Source: Ilex aquifolium (lineage: Eukaryota > Streptophyta > Magnoliopsida > Aquifoliales > Aquifoliaceae). From it: 64,000 nucleotides of DNA. The notes below the pieces were generated by a model. The model was given only the letters and a program-made list of their open reading frames with translations, was not told the DNA's origin and ran no database searches. Location of the stretch: NCBI GenBank assembly GCA_951799425.1, contig OX637393.1, forward strand, positions 16,635,744 through 16,699,743. Reading direction: 5' to 3'. Of the stretch, positions 10,016-20,440 are shown piece by piece (the stretch's first letter is position 1; each line of letters begins with the position of its first letter). The translations under genes were made by a program, and so were the position numbers.

Positions 10016-11219
10016 AACCGGTCAAGTAAAGTCTCACAATTTCTTGCACTCTTTAGGATGGAGTCATGTTGTCCAAAGGACATTGATGGAATCCCTGCTG
10101 ACACCTTGAGTAACTGAGAAAATACTAAAGATGTCTTACTTCTGATAGTGCACAAAGAATCCTCTTACAGCAAATTGGTTTATTCGTCATACGAAAAAAT
10201 TGGTGCTCAAGTAGACTTCTATAATAAAGTTTTAGAAGCCTTAGTGACAAAAGGCTGCTCGCCAGGCAAGAGCATTTTCCTTATTGTTCAGGAAGTGGAC
10301 AAGAAGAAAAGAAATGAAATATGCGATTGAGTATTCAAGAAAGGTATCTGTGGGAATGATCCCTTTCTCTTCTAGGCAGTAATCACTTCTGGATAACTAG
10401 CAGATTGTGAGATACCTCACGCTTTAATATTTTCTTTTTACTGCTCAGAAATCTTTCGGGACTCCCTGCATTTTTTTTTCTGTTTAAGAATAGTTTTAGC
10501 GATTAAACTTTCTTAGCTTCCAGATTCAATTAATCTTCAATTCTTCATGAGGTTGGGAAAGATGCATGATCCAAAGTCATGACTCTTTGTTTAAGCTAGC
10601 CGTTTGTTTGCTGCTGCTAGATGCTCCAAAACTGGGCCCTGTAATCAAGCATTAGTTCTTAATCCCCAAGTCTTAATTTCCTGAAAATTTCTGACACTCA
10701 GACCTGATGGTTCACTTGCTGTGTCTAGTCCTTAGTCACATGGAATTTGTTGGAAAGAAACGGTGAAAGTAGGAGTTACGAAGCCATTCACTGCTTGTGA
10801 CAAGAATTTGACCGAAACTTATTTGCTACAAACATATGTTTGGAACTTGTTTTTTCTTTTTCCCCTTTTTCGATTCTTTATAAATCACACCTTTAGACAA
10901 TATTATGTTTCACCATGAATTCATTCCTAGTATTATCATCTTTTACAAATTTTTGTTCTTAAGGGAGTGAGTTCTAAGTTGGTTTTATAGCATACAAGCA
11001 TCCAGATCTGATCTTTTAACTACATGGATGCATTTGATTCCCACAGGGTTATGTATTCAAATGCAGGAGTTGTGCGATTTACCAAGGGAGCTGATTGACA
11101 TGCTGAATCAGTTGGTGTTCTAAGGATCTTAAATATAGAAAGAAGTGGTAGACTGAAGTTTCCTCAGCGAAATTCCAGAATCTGAACACCTGGAACCTGT
11201 GGGCTGAATCATCTTTAAA
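10016..11219 (+). other. Non-coding stretch with 5'UTR acceptor of the HAD gene
   Basis: Mostly T-rich intron-like sequence. A candidate acceptor (atgcag) ends at 11066 and would start the leader exon that carries the ATG at 11220. The 60-codon frame at 10148-10330 (KVLEALVTKGCSPGKSIFL) looks protein-like but matches no family I recognise. It may be a relic exon. Confidence 0.4.
10148..10330 (+). CDS. Unrecognised 60-codon open frame, possible exon relic
   Basis: The frame runs from ATG (10148) to TGA with a balanced amino-acid composition: charged and hydrophobic residues mixed, an amphipathic helix-like middle and a Lys-rich end (VQEVDKKKRNE). It sits 1.1 kb upstream of the HAD gene in the same orientation and just outside the outer copia. 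I recognise no domain. It could be a captured or degenerate exon of another gene or a chance frame. Coding status is uncertain. Confidence 0.2.
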   Translation: MHKESSYSKLVYSSYEKIGAQVDFYNKVLEALVTKGCSPGKSIFLIVQEVDKKKRNEICD

Positions 11220-12453
11220 ATGTCTATATTAACAAAGTTACGCTGCATCACAGTGGATGTTACTGGTACACTAATCGCTTACAAAGGAGAACTTGGTGAC
11301 TATTATTGCATGGCAGCCAAATCTGTGGGACTGCCTTGCCCCGACTATGAACGTATGCATGAGGGCTTTAAGCTGGCATACACAGACATGGCAAGAAAGC
11401 ATCCGTGCTTTGGGTTTGCTGAAAAGATTCCCAACATCATATGGTGGAAGACTTGCGTGAGAGATTCCTTTATCAGGGTATGATATTTCATTATCATATA
11501 CTATCAGGTCATTGCTTATTGAATTATCCAGCCTGTCACCGAAATAGTACGTAACATAATGTTGTATTAATTCTGAGGAAAAGCAAGGAATGTGTGTTAA
11601 CTCCCTGTTTTCATGTGTCGGTGTGACAACGCAGAACTCCTCACACAGTGATGCATTGTGCAGCAGCATAGTATGCTGGCTAACAAAACAAACGTTTGTT
11701 GAAAATCTCTAGCCTGTATCTTGCTTTAAATCCAATTTTTTTTTACTATGTTCCTTTAGCTTTTTGGAGAATAAATTGAATCCCTTCTGGTGACAGGCAG
11801 GATATGATTACAATGAGGAGACATTTGAGAAGGTGTTCAAACGCATATATGCAACCTTTGGTTCTTCTGCACCTTACACCATCTTTCCAGATTCCCAGCC
11901 ATTCCTTAGATGGGTTCGTAAAAAGGGTCTAACAGTTGGTATTGTTAGCAATGCAGAGTATCGGTATCAGGATGTAATTCTTCCGGCCTTGGGACTCAAT
12001 CAGGTAAAAATGTTAGGATAATGAGAAGTGTAAAATCGAAGAGATCTTGTAATGTTGCAATAATATAAAATACTGTTTCAAGTTAACTGTACATTCATGT
12101 CTTGATGTGAGGAGTATGTATCTTGATACTTTCTCTCATGGCTTTTTGGTATTCAGGGATCTGAGTGGGACTTTGGTGTGTTCTCCGGTCTCGAAGGTGT
12201 ACAGAAGCCTGACCCAAGAATATATGAGATTGCCTTGCAGAGGGCTGGAAATATTGCCCCAGAAGAAGTTCTCCACATTGGTGACAGCTTCCGTAAAGAC
12301 TATTTGCCAGCAAAAAGCATAGGGATGCACGCGCTATTGTTGGATAGGTTTAAGACGCACGATGCTGAAAACTGGAGAAAATCTGGTGCTACTGTCCTCC
12401 CTGATCTGGTAGCTGCTCAAGAGTGGCTCATCGCCGAGAAATTGAGTTATTGA
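11220..12453 (+). CDS. HAD-superfamily hydrolase, HDHD3-like
   Basis: Three coding exons, 11220-11477, 11797-12003 and 12157-12453, all in phase 0 with GT/AG junctions, give 253 residues. HAD motif I is DVTGTL with the nucleophile Asp at 13, motif II is Ser137 (GIVSNA), motif III is Lys172 in QKPDPRIY, and motif IV is GDSFRKD (Asp198, Asp203). Length and sequence fit the plant HDHD3-like family (Arabidopsis At2g41250 type, from memory). Its substrate is not established. The second motif-I Asp of classical phosphatases is Thr15 here, as expected for a clade that departs from DxD, so phosphatase activity should not be assumed. No transit peptide is obvious, so a cytosolic location is inferred. 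The start ATG is supported by the in-frame family N-terminus immediately after it (MSILTKLRCITVDVTGT). Confidence 0.93.
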
Positions 12454-13140
12454 CTTCCTAAGTTAACTTGTATACACATTGATTATGGGGGATGATTGTA
12501 TATCACTTGGCTCTTCATAATCTCCCTATAGACTCTGCACTGAAAATGATTTGTTTTTTTTCAAATGAGAAAGGAGGGAAGTTATAAGAGTAATGAAAGC
12601 CTAAATTCCAAGTGAGTGCTTGTACATTGTGCTTCCCAACCCAAGCTGTCCAAATCTCACCTCATTTGTGATGAAGAATGATTTTTTTTTCTCACAAGCC
12701 ACAACTAAAACAACAGGAAGGTAAAAAAATTTCCTTCTCTTACCCTCACATCTGGCCTCAATTCTTCAGTACATGTCTGCCACTTCTTAACTTCTTTCTT
12801 CTTTCACTTCTTTCCTCCTGTTAGAATTTAGACATTCTCATCCTTTTAGTATGGAGCAAAAAGATATGATGTTGGATGACGGAATGTTCGTCTCTAGATT
12901 ATCTACATGATAAATAAATGTATAAAAAAATGCTTAGAATGGCTATGGATCAATTAAGTCAAGCACCTCATTTCCACACAAGCCAATGTTTTTTAGGGGC
13001 TCACCGACGGCAGCAAACGTTAACCAGAGTATATTGGTTTAAATTTAGTGTAAGAACAGAAACATTTTCTGGGGAGTTCTCCTCAATATAAGAAAAAAGG
13101 GTTTGAGACAAATGTTGTCAAAGGAGAAGACAGTATAATT
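12454..13140. other. 3' flank of the HAD gene, non-coding
   Basis: Contains the 3'UTR and the spacer between the convergent HAD and PAC1 genes. It is AT-rich with T-runs. No reading frame or repeat stands out, and no single poly(A) signal can be chosen with confidence. Confidence 0.4.
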
Positions 13141-13765
13141 TTTTCTTTTCTTTTCTTTTTTTTTTGATACGAAAATGAAATAATGCATATTATTGTACTA
13201 AATAGGTGGACAAATCCTCAGAGCAAAGCATTTCCAACCCAAAATACATGAGAATCAAACTATGTAACACGCCAAGCATTCCACCCTGCCAAAATACAAA
13301 ACAGAGGAGTTCCCTGAAACTCTTTAGTAACGAAGGCACAAAACGATGCTAAAAATTAACTCCGTCCCCATAAGCTATCCACCACTTCACATTTATTGAC
13401 AATAAATTCTACACTTCTCTCCAACCAAAGAGTCGACATAATTGCTAGAATTCCACAATTCCATGATGATCCTTTTTTTGCTTCTCCCAAAACCATTATA
13501 GGTCTCAACAAACATGTGGAGAAGGCTCTAGGAGCAGTCCAACTCAACCCTGCCACTGAAAACAATTGGATCCACAGAGATATAGCAACAGGGTAATGTG
13601 GAAAAAGATGATCCACAGATTTGTGATTATTACCACGTAGCTCATAGAAACCAGCTCCTATGCATGAACAAAGGAATACATTGTTTTCAACATAGAAAGC
13701 AATCATATCGGGAAAAAAATCCATCGCCAGTTTTTGACAGAACTTACAAAATGAAACACACAACT
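13141..13765 (-). mobile_element. 5'-truncated L1 LINE, 3' end
   Basis: Minus-strand frame 13356-13763 matches the zinc-binding C-terminal region of plant L1 ORF2. It has a VDHLFPHYPVAISLW block followed by AGLSWTAPRAFSTCL and WNCGILAIMSTLWLERS, then the VDSLWGRS end. The 3' tail reads as T-runs on plus at 13141-13166 (poly(A) on minus). Only the last part of ORF2 is present. It lies about 50 bases downstream of the PAC1 stop in the same orientation, so it is probably within or next to the PAC1 3'UTR. Confidence 0.85.
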
Positions 13766-13813
13766 TAACCTACCACAAATAAGTCTGGAAACTTCAGGAG
13801 AATATTTTGAGTT

Positions 13814-14563
13814 TTAAGAAGCCTCAGGGGCTGGTTGGGTCACACCAAATTTCACTAACAACTTGCTCAGGGCTTCTGGAGAGCACACCTGATACTTCAC
13901 TTTACCAGAAGAGAGGAATACTTCAGACAGTTCAAGCTTCTCTGAAGTAAGACTTGTGCTGTCCATTGTTTTACTGAGCACCTTAAGTGCAAGTTGTACC
14001 GCCTCTTCCCTTGTCATATCATCCTTGTAGTCCTGCTTAAGCATTGATTGAGACGCCTGATTGTTTGCTCCAATGGCTGCAGCCTTCCAGCCACCATAGT
14101 TTCCGCTTGGGTCACTCATGTAAAGCTGGAAGCCATAGTTTTTATCCCAGCCAGCAAACAGAAACGAAACACCAAATGGACGGAGTCCACCAAACTGCGT
14201 GTAGCCTTGTTTGGTGTCACATAGAGACTGGACTAGCTGCTCAACGGGCATGGGCTCTTGGTAAGCAAAAGTATAGCGCTGTGCTTGGACCCTGGCTGTG
14301 TTGATAAGAATGTTGGCATCAGACATTATTCCAGCCACAGCACATGCTACATGGTCATCAATCTTGTACATCTTCTCAGGTGATGTTGAGGTCTGAAGGA
14401 GCTTGGAAGTGACTTTCTTTTCACCTACCAACACAACCCCATCTTTGGACAATATGCCTATGGCAGAACCTGCATTTCCAATGGCCTCCATTGCATACTC
14501 AACCTGGTAGAGACGACCTTCTGGGGAGAAGATCGTTGTACGGCTATCATATCTTCGTGACAT
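13814..14563 (-). CDS. PAC1: 20S proteasome subunit alpha type-4
   Basis: A single uninterrupted exon of 249 codons plus stop. The N-terminus carries the alpha-subunit signature ([20 protein letters not shown], residues 5-24). The N-terminal-nucleophile fold follows without the catalytic N-terminal Thr, as is normal for alpha subunits. The length matches plant PAC1, about 250 residues. As alpha-4 it forms part of the outer seven-membered ring of the 20S core in cytosol and nucleus, where the alpha tails gate substrate entry. The ATG is fixed by the conserved [10 protein letters not shown] start. An AG directly precedes it (GTCAG then ATG on minus), which suggests a 5'UTR intron ending at the start codon. 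Its neighbour on the 3' side is an L1 fragment in the same orientation. Confidence 0.96.
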   Translation of the reverse strand: MSRRYDSRTTIFSPEGRLYQVEYAMEAIGNAGSAIGILSKDGVVLVGEKKVTSKLLQTSTSPEKMYKIDDHVACAVAGIMSDANILINTARVQAQRYTFAYQEPMPVEQLVQSLCDTKQGYTQFGGLRPFGVSFLFAGWDKNYGFQLYMSDPSGNYGGWKAAAIGANNQASQSMLKQDYKDDMTREEAVQLALKVLSKTMDSTSLTSEKLELSEVFLSSGKVKYQVCSPEALSKLLVKFGVTQPAPEAS

Positions 14564-16907
14564 CTGACATTTTGCACTAAAAGACGTTAAACAACTAGTC
14601 CAGAGTAAAACATATGATTGACACTGAAGATTTATCGTCTAAGGATATGAAAATAAGAGATGCATGGCAAATCCTGAATTACCAAACAATCATTGTAAAA
14701 ATGGAGGTGAGAAATAACTATCATGATAATGTTTTGACGGACACAAATACTTCAATGTGCAACAGTTGAGCTTTGTGGAATACCAACTGACTTGAAACTC
14801 CAAATTCTTCGTTCTATAAGAAACTGTTTCTCGTTGGACATTATTATTGGAGTGCTCTTCTCTATATGGAATTTAAAGGTAGAAGCCAGAATTTTTTATG
14901 CATTACAAGAGTTCCTAGCAATTTAAACATTTCTAGTCGCATTAAACCAAAAGAAAAAAGAAAAGAAACAAACCCTGTCACTCCCTGTCCAACTGTTACA
15001 GAAGAAAAACAGATGAAGCATGCTTCGGTTTTAAAATTTAGTTTGTATAAAATGCATGCCAACAACATTACACTAATCAGGGAACGCTATGACAACTGGA
15101 CCATAAGAATACAACAAAATGATGCTACTGCTGGAATTGAGTGGCTGGCATGTGGCAGCAGGAAGCAACTACCACTATTACCACTCCTGATAAATCCATG
15201 AAAAGAGCACTCATGGGCAGTGTTTTAAATAACAATAAGGTCATGGGGTAAAGAAGCGAAGCATAACGCACGTTCTGCAACACTAACGGAAACTGGAGGC
15301 GCATATTTTTTTTTTCCTGATTAACTTGGCCTTCAAAAATTAAATGTATGCATGCTTTAGGTCCCAAATTATACCAATATAAATTTTTAGTGATTTAAGT
15401 TATAGTTTATAATAAAAGATGTGTAGTTGGGTCTCTTTTATACACTAAACCATGAGAAAAACCTAGACATGCCCAACAAAAGCAAACCACACTCAAGTGG
15501 GTGAGACAATTTGCTGTTAATTTCTGTTTTAATTTCGTCAATCAATATTATAATATTAGCAAATAATGTACACTACGAAACCTCAGCTTGAGCATGTCTA
15601 GTTAATTCATCAATAACGAAGACAAAGAAATACAGTAACTTACAGTGATTTGGAATCCACTAGTCTCCCTGATAGTTGTTTTTACTAAACTCATTGCACA
15701 CTCGCACATATCTTTAATTTATATTAATATATCTACTTGTACCTTTTTCCTCTTCTAAAACATATCAAATTATCTCTCTATGAATCTATAATAATAAATA
15801 GAGCTCATTTCGAATTCAACAACTTAGAAAAACACAATAACAGTCTAGATTAATTCCCTTTCTATCCCATTTCATCCAACGATACAAAATTCATCCCAAA
15901 AAATCTTTCCCGCCTAAAGTAAAAACCCCCATAGTTCGCACAGCCCCCAATGTGAAACACCCACTCCCATGACCCTCCCTCTGCTCTCTCTTCCTTTTCT
16001 CTCTACCCAGCAACCTGTGGAGCCACCCTAGCCCACCCCCCCGCGGGGGCGCATTCTATCTGGGTTCATCTTCAACACAGCACACCCACACCACAAAAAG
16101 AACACACATCTCACGCGCATATAGCACACACACCCCACACATACAACATACACACACTCACACTCAGCCACACACTCACAGCCAGATTCACACACACAAA
16201 CACACATTTTGATCGCAAGATGAAGCAGGAAGATAATGGAAGCAAATCCCTAGATTTTAATGTCAACCCTAGATTGATTGGATTTTCATAATGTTTTTTC
16301 AATCTCTATTATTGAATTTGTTATTTCGAATTGAATTAATTGTTGATGCTTTGTCTAAATCACGTCTGTTTAAATATTTTCAGAGAGAATAGTTCTTTTG
16401 GGCATACTGCATTTCTGCCAGCTATAGGATAGTTGAGTGGAGGGTTCCATTTAGTCAGTGCCACCATAATGAAAAGGTTGTTTTACCTACACCATTCTTG
16501 CGTATCTCATGTGTCCGACGAAATTTCTTAAAGAACACGGACGCATTGATACATATTTGTTTTTTGTTTAGAGATTCTTTTTTTATGTATGTTTCATTGG
16601 ATTTAGACAATTTCTTGCCATGGAGTATGTTAGCTTTGTGATGGTATGCCTTTCTCTTATAGTTGGGGTTGGTGGTGATTAATGTTTTGTTTATTGTGAT
16701 TGTTAATCTTTGGATGTCATAAATTAGGATAAGTATTACTCTCTACTATAAGTATTGCTCGCATTAATTCACTCATATGTTCCCAAAAATGAGCTTTTAT
16801 ATGTCCATCCAATCCTGTTCGGGGGACAAGGCTTTGTTGTGAATTATGCATATATTCATCTAATCCTACTTAAGGTGTATAAACACTAAAAATATTAATT
16901 ATATTTT
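14564..16907. other. Non-coding stretch upstream of PAC1, probably 5'UTR intron or intergenic
   Basis: No gene is recognised. The short frames at 14862-15367 lack domains. A CT-rich then CA-rich block at 15960-16205 is followed by a 23-codon frame (16220-16291, starting MKQEDNGSKS). It resembles a leader region of a plus-strand transcript, but no downstream coding exon supports a gene. The stretch probably belongs to the PAC1 5' intron if the distant first exon at 22.46-22.55 kb is real. Confidence 0.35.
16075..16205 (+). repeat. CA-rich simple-sequence tract
   Basis: Interrupted (ca)n and cacacc repeats, preceded by a C/T-rich block with a short GC-rich run (ccgcgggggcg, about 16042). The minus-strand frame 16111-16302 is an artefact of this repeat. 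Confidence 0.7.
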
Positions 16908-18115
16908 CTCCTTTTTTTTTTTATAGGAAACAATAGAATATTGTTTAGATGAGTAAAAAGAAAGAAGTACATAAGAGGACAAGGAGTCTTCAATAGATAA
17001 CTAATGCAAGAAGAAAAAAAAAACCAAAACAAGTTCAACACAAAATAGCAAAAAATAGATTAAAAAAAAAAAGTGGCGACAACTGACAATATTTGCAAAC
17101 TTGAGCCCAATGGTCTCTAATCAAAAATAGAAGAATTTCTTCAAAATCCTTGAACATGGACACCCAAAGTGATGGCATGAAAGATATTTTATCGCATAAA
17201 TCTTCTCAAGGGGCCTCCTTTTCTACAAAAAATTCGCTCATTTCTTTTCAACCAAACAACCCAAAACAAAGTCAATACCGCACATCTCCATAGAACCTTG
17301 ACTTTAGTACATGAACCAAAGCCATCAAAATTCATGCTAAGCACCAAATCACAACTACATGGACTCACCCAAGGGATCCAAACAACGCCCATGAATCTAT
17401 TCCACAACTCTGAGACAATAGAACAATGAATGAATAAATGATCCTAGCACTCCGCTTCTTTCTTACAAAAGACGCACTATTGTGGTTGAAGAGAAAAAAA
17501 CCACCTTTTTTTGGAGCAATTCATTAGTATTTAGTTTCTTATGTGCAATCAACAATACAAAAACTGGTACTTTCAAAAGTTCCTTACTCTTTTAAACAAA
17601 AGAAAAAAGTTCAAAAAATGGAAGTTGTGGTTTATCAATCAAGGAATAAAAGAAAGATTTGCAAGAATACTCAACCAAAGAAGAAATGATCCAACTTCTA
17701 TCCAAGGAATCTTGTCTCAAACCAATGTGGTCAAGGATAACCAATAGACACGACAATTCATCTTCTTCTCTATCTCTCAAATTTCTAAAGAAGTTAAAGT
17801 TCCAACTAGTGATAGAGGAAGACGATGAAACCATTCTCGCAATGGATGAGTTATGAGGTCTAGATAGCATAAACAAATGAGGAAACAAGGATTCAAATAA
17901 AAAAACTCCCCCCTTAAACATATTCCCAAAAGTGAATCTTATTCCCATCGCCAATAACATACTTAATGTGTTGTAAAAAAAAGGGGCAATCCTTGAGAAA
18001 TAAATTTCCAAGGACATCGAGAGCAACCACTCTAACAGATACTAGAGACAATCCCATACTAGCCAATAAGGGATTTATGGAGCTTAAAAATGAAATTAGG
18101 TGCCAAGCCAACTAA
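16908..18115 (-). mobile_element. L1 LINE 3' part (RT C-terminus to poly(A))
   Basis: Minus-strand frames encode the ORF2 C-terminal part: GDGNKIHFWEYV near 18080-18110, then [20 protein letters not shown] and DRSWIISSLVEYSCKSFF (17592-18026), then a zinc-region tail (SMNFDGFGSCTKVKVLWRCA, 17189-17407). A T-run at 16908-16921 on plus is the poly(A) tail. Frameshifts separate the blocks. The element meets an inverted LINE endonuclease segment on its 5' side. Confidence 0.8.
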
Positions 18116-18159
18116 GAAGGGTGTAGTGCTTGAAGAAATCTAAGGGGGTGAAGACGGTT

Positions 18160-18835
18160 CTAAATAAAGATTCTTAATTAGAATGTGTGGAATAGGTAAT
18201 AGGAAGAAAATGAGGTCTATTAGGGAAGTGGTGTTAAAGCATACCCGGACATTGTGGTGTTGCAAGAGATTAAGAGATAATAGGTGAAAGGATTGTGTGT
18301 TGTGTTTGGGGATTTAAGGATAACATTTTTTTTTCTCATCATGTGGTAGGCCAATGGGTATTGTGATTATATAGGTTGTCAGGTAGTATCTGTTTTAGAC
18401 GCTGTTTTAGGGGATTTCTCAGTATCGACACATTTGAAAATGAATGATGAGAATAACTAGGGGTTTTCTTGGACTGATGGGGCCGAATAAATCTGGGTTA
18501 ACAAGGAATTTTCGAGAGCAATTGACGGGTCTAATTGGTTTGGGTAGCCCAAGGTGGATTTTAATGTTGTTGATAAAAGCAATGCTAGAAGGGTGACTAG
18601 AGTCACTAGATGTGTGTGGGATTTCCATGAGTGAAGTAGAGAAACTAAACTAAAGGATCCACCTCTAAATAGAGATAATTTGGTTTGCAATGAGCTTAAT
18701 CAGTTTTTATCTTCAATAAATTGAGAGGAGTGATTTCCTAATGTGAAACAAGAGGCGCCACCCTTGCCCATTTTTCAAATCACCTGGGTGCAGATAGCTT
18801 AAAGGGGACTGCCCAAGTATTTACACTTATTTTCA
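18160..18835 (+). mobile_element. Inverted L1 endonuclease (ORF2 N-terminus) segment
   Basis: Degenerate plus-strand frames resemble the start of L1 ORF2: SIREVVLKH near 18215, then a QEIKR-like region, then blocks resembling the GVYGP and GGDFNVVRW segments (18450-18600). Orientation is opposite to the adjoining 3' part (16908-18115), with the sense 5' end at the junction. That order is the one expected for twin-primed L1 insertions. Confidence 0.6.
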
Positions 18836-19669
18836 AGGTTCATGTTCATTAGAAATCTGACAGGGTTTGCACTCTTTGTCAACAACAAAACACAACTCTC
18901 CTCCTTTATCCGGGTATGGACAACCCTGATGAATTATTTATTTTTGATCAAATTCAAAACCATAAGAAAGGATGTAGAGAGGAAAAACTTAATCATATGC
19001 TCCGGAGCTAATGAGCTCAATAAAGATCGAGCACTGATTAGTACATGCTCACCCAATTGTACTACCAAGACAAATGTGTTAGTGTTTCTTGTTTCATAAT
19101 TTGTCACCCAATTGTACCAGGACAAGTGCGTTAGTGTTGACATATACTTTCTTTACCACTTTATTAACAGAGAAAAAAATTTGAAGGGAAACATATACAT
19201 CTAATAGCAAATTGTTTCTCAAAAAAAAAAAAAAATATGAAAAGACGAAATATTGTTACTAAGTGAAAGTTGAACATCAATAGTGACAAGTTATGGTAAC
19301 TTCAAACTGAAAGAATGAGAGCCCAAAAAAAATCAGTGGATATTAAACTGCAACGATCAGATAAGAAAAAACATAAAGAAGGGGGGCAGCATTCTAAAGT
19401 CTGGATTGACTCAAAGCACAGGCATAAAGTGGAAAAAGCCTATGATGATTTAATGATGACAGTGAAAGTTAGAAGGTTTAACTGCAGAAAAAATTGCAAG
19501 TCAATTAGAGATAATAACAAGTAACTTTCACAGCCAGCTACTCTACTCAAAGTCGCAAACAAAACATCAAATATGAAAATTAGATCTAACAAAATGCGAT
19601 GTAATTAGATATATTCTCTAACATAAACACAATTTAATCTGATAATACGTACAGCCTGCTGGTTGCGCT
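18836..19669. other. Non-coding stretch
   Basis: No gene or mobile element is recognised. A 13-base motif (cacccaattgtac) occurs twice, near 19050 and 19106. AT-rich. Confidence 0.35.
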
Positions 19670-20440
19670 TTCACACCTTTTTTTTTTTTGATAGGAAACA
19701 AACTCTTTCATTAATAAATAAAATATGGGTGCAAAAACAGTTGGATAAGGAATCCAACTACAAAAATGAAATACACAATGAAACAATAAACCAATAAATC
19801 AAAGGAAACTCTTTATCCCGCTAAAATAGCAAAAAACGGAATTCCTTTGTACTCCTTTGTCACCGAAACCCAAATAGATGCTAAAAAATGAATACGTTCC
19901 CATAAGCATTCCACACTCTCACTCCGATCTTCAAAAATTCTTGCATTTCATTCCTTCCATATAACCCAAAACACATTCTAAAGAATAACACCTTTATCAA
20001 ATCTTCGAAAAACCTTTAGCACCTTTAACAAATAATGAATATGATGTTGCTAGAATCACCCAACTCAACCCTGCCACTTGAAACAACAGATGTCATAATG
20101 TCAAAGCCACCGGACAATGTAAAAATAAATGATCAATAATCTCCACATCACCTTTACACATCACACACCATTGGGGTGAAAGACAAGAATGAGGTCTCCT
20201 CTTTTGAAGCATATCATCAATGTTAATCTTACCATGTGCTACCATCCATCCAAAGACTCGTACGGTTGTACCTTAATGGGCACTTTAGAAGTCCAAATCA
20301 TCAAAACAGGAGCAAACAAAGGATACGATACGGATTTTCATCCAACAATGACTCAAAAAAAGATTTACATGAGAAAACTCCCTATGACTCATTTAACCAT
20401 TGTCTTGTGCTTTCACTCTTGCTGGAGTTGGCCCCCAAAA
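19670..20440 (-). mobile_element. 5'-truncated L1 LINE, 3' end
   Basis: Plus-strand T-run at 19679-19690 followed by gataggaaacaaa is a LINE 3' end on minus. Further in, the minus strand reads a zinc-region remnant (CVMCKGDVEIIDHLFLHCPV, about 20100-20170) and then an AGLSW block. It continues into a degraded RT end toward 20440. Stops are frequent. Confidence 0.7.

Noticed and set aside
16220-16291. 23-codon frame after a promoter-like block
   Set aside because: Too short and without a downstream exon to call a gene; recorded only as a possible leader.
16111-16302. 63-codon minus frame
   Set aside because: Antisense of the CA-rich simple repeat (Val/Cys/Val repeats).
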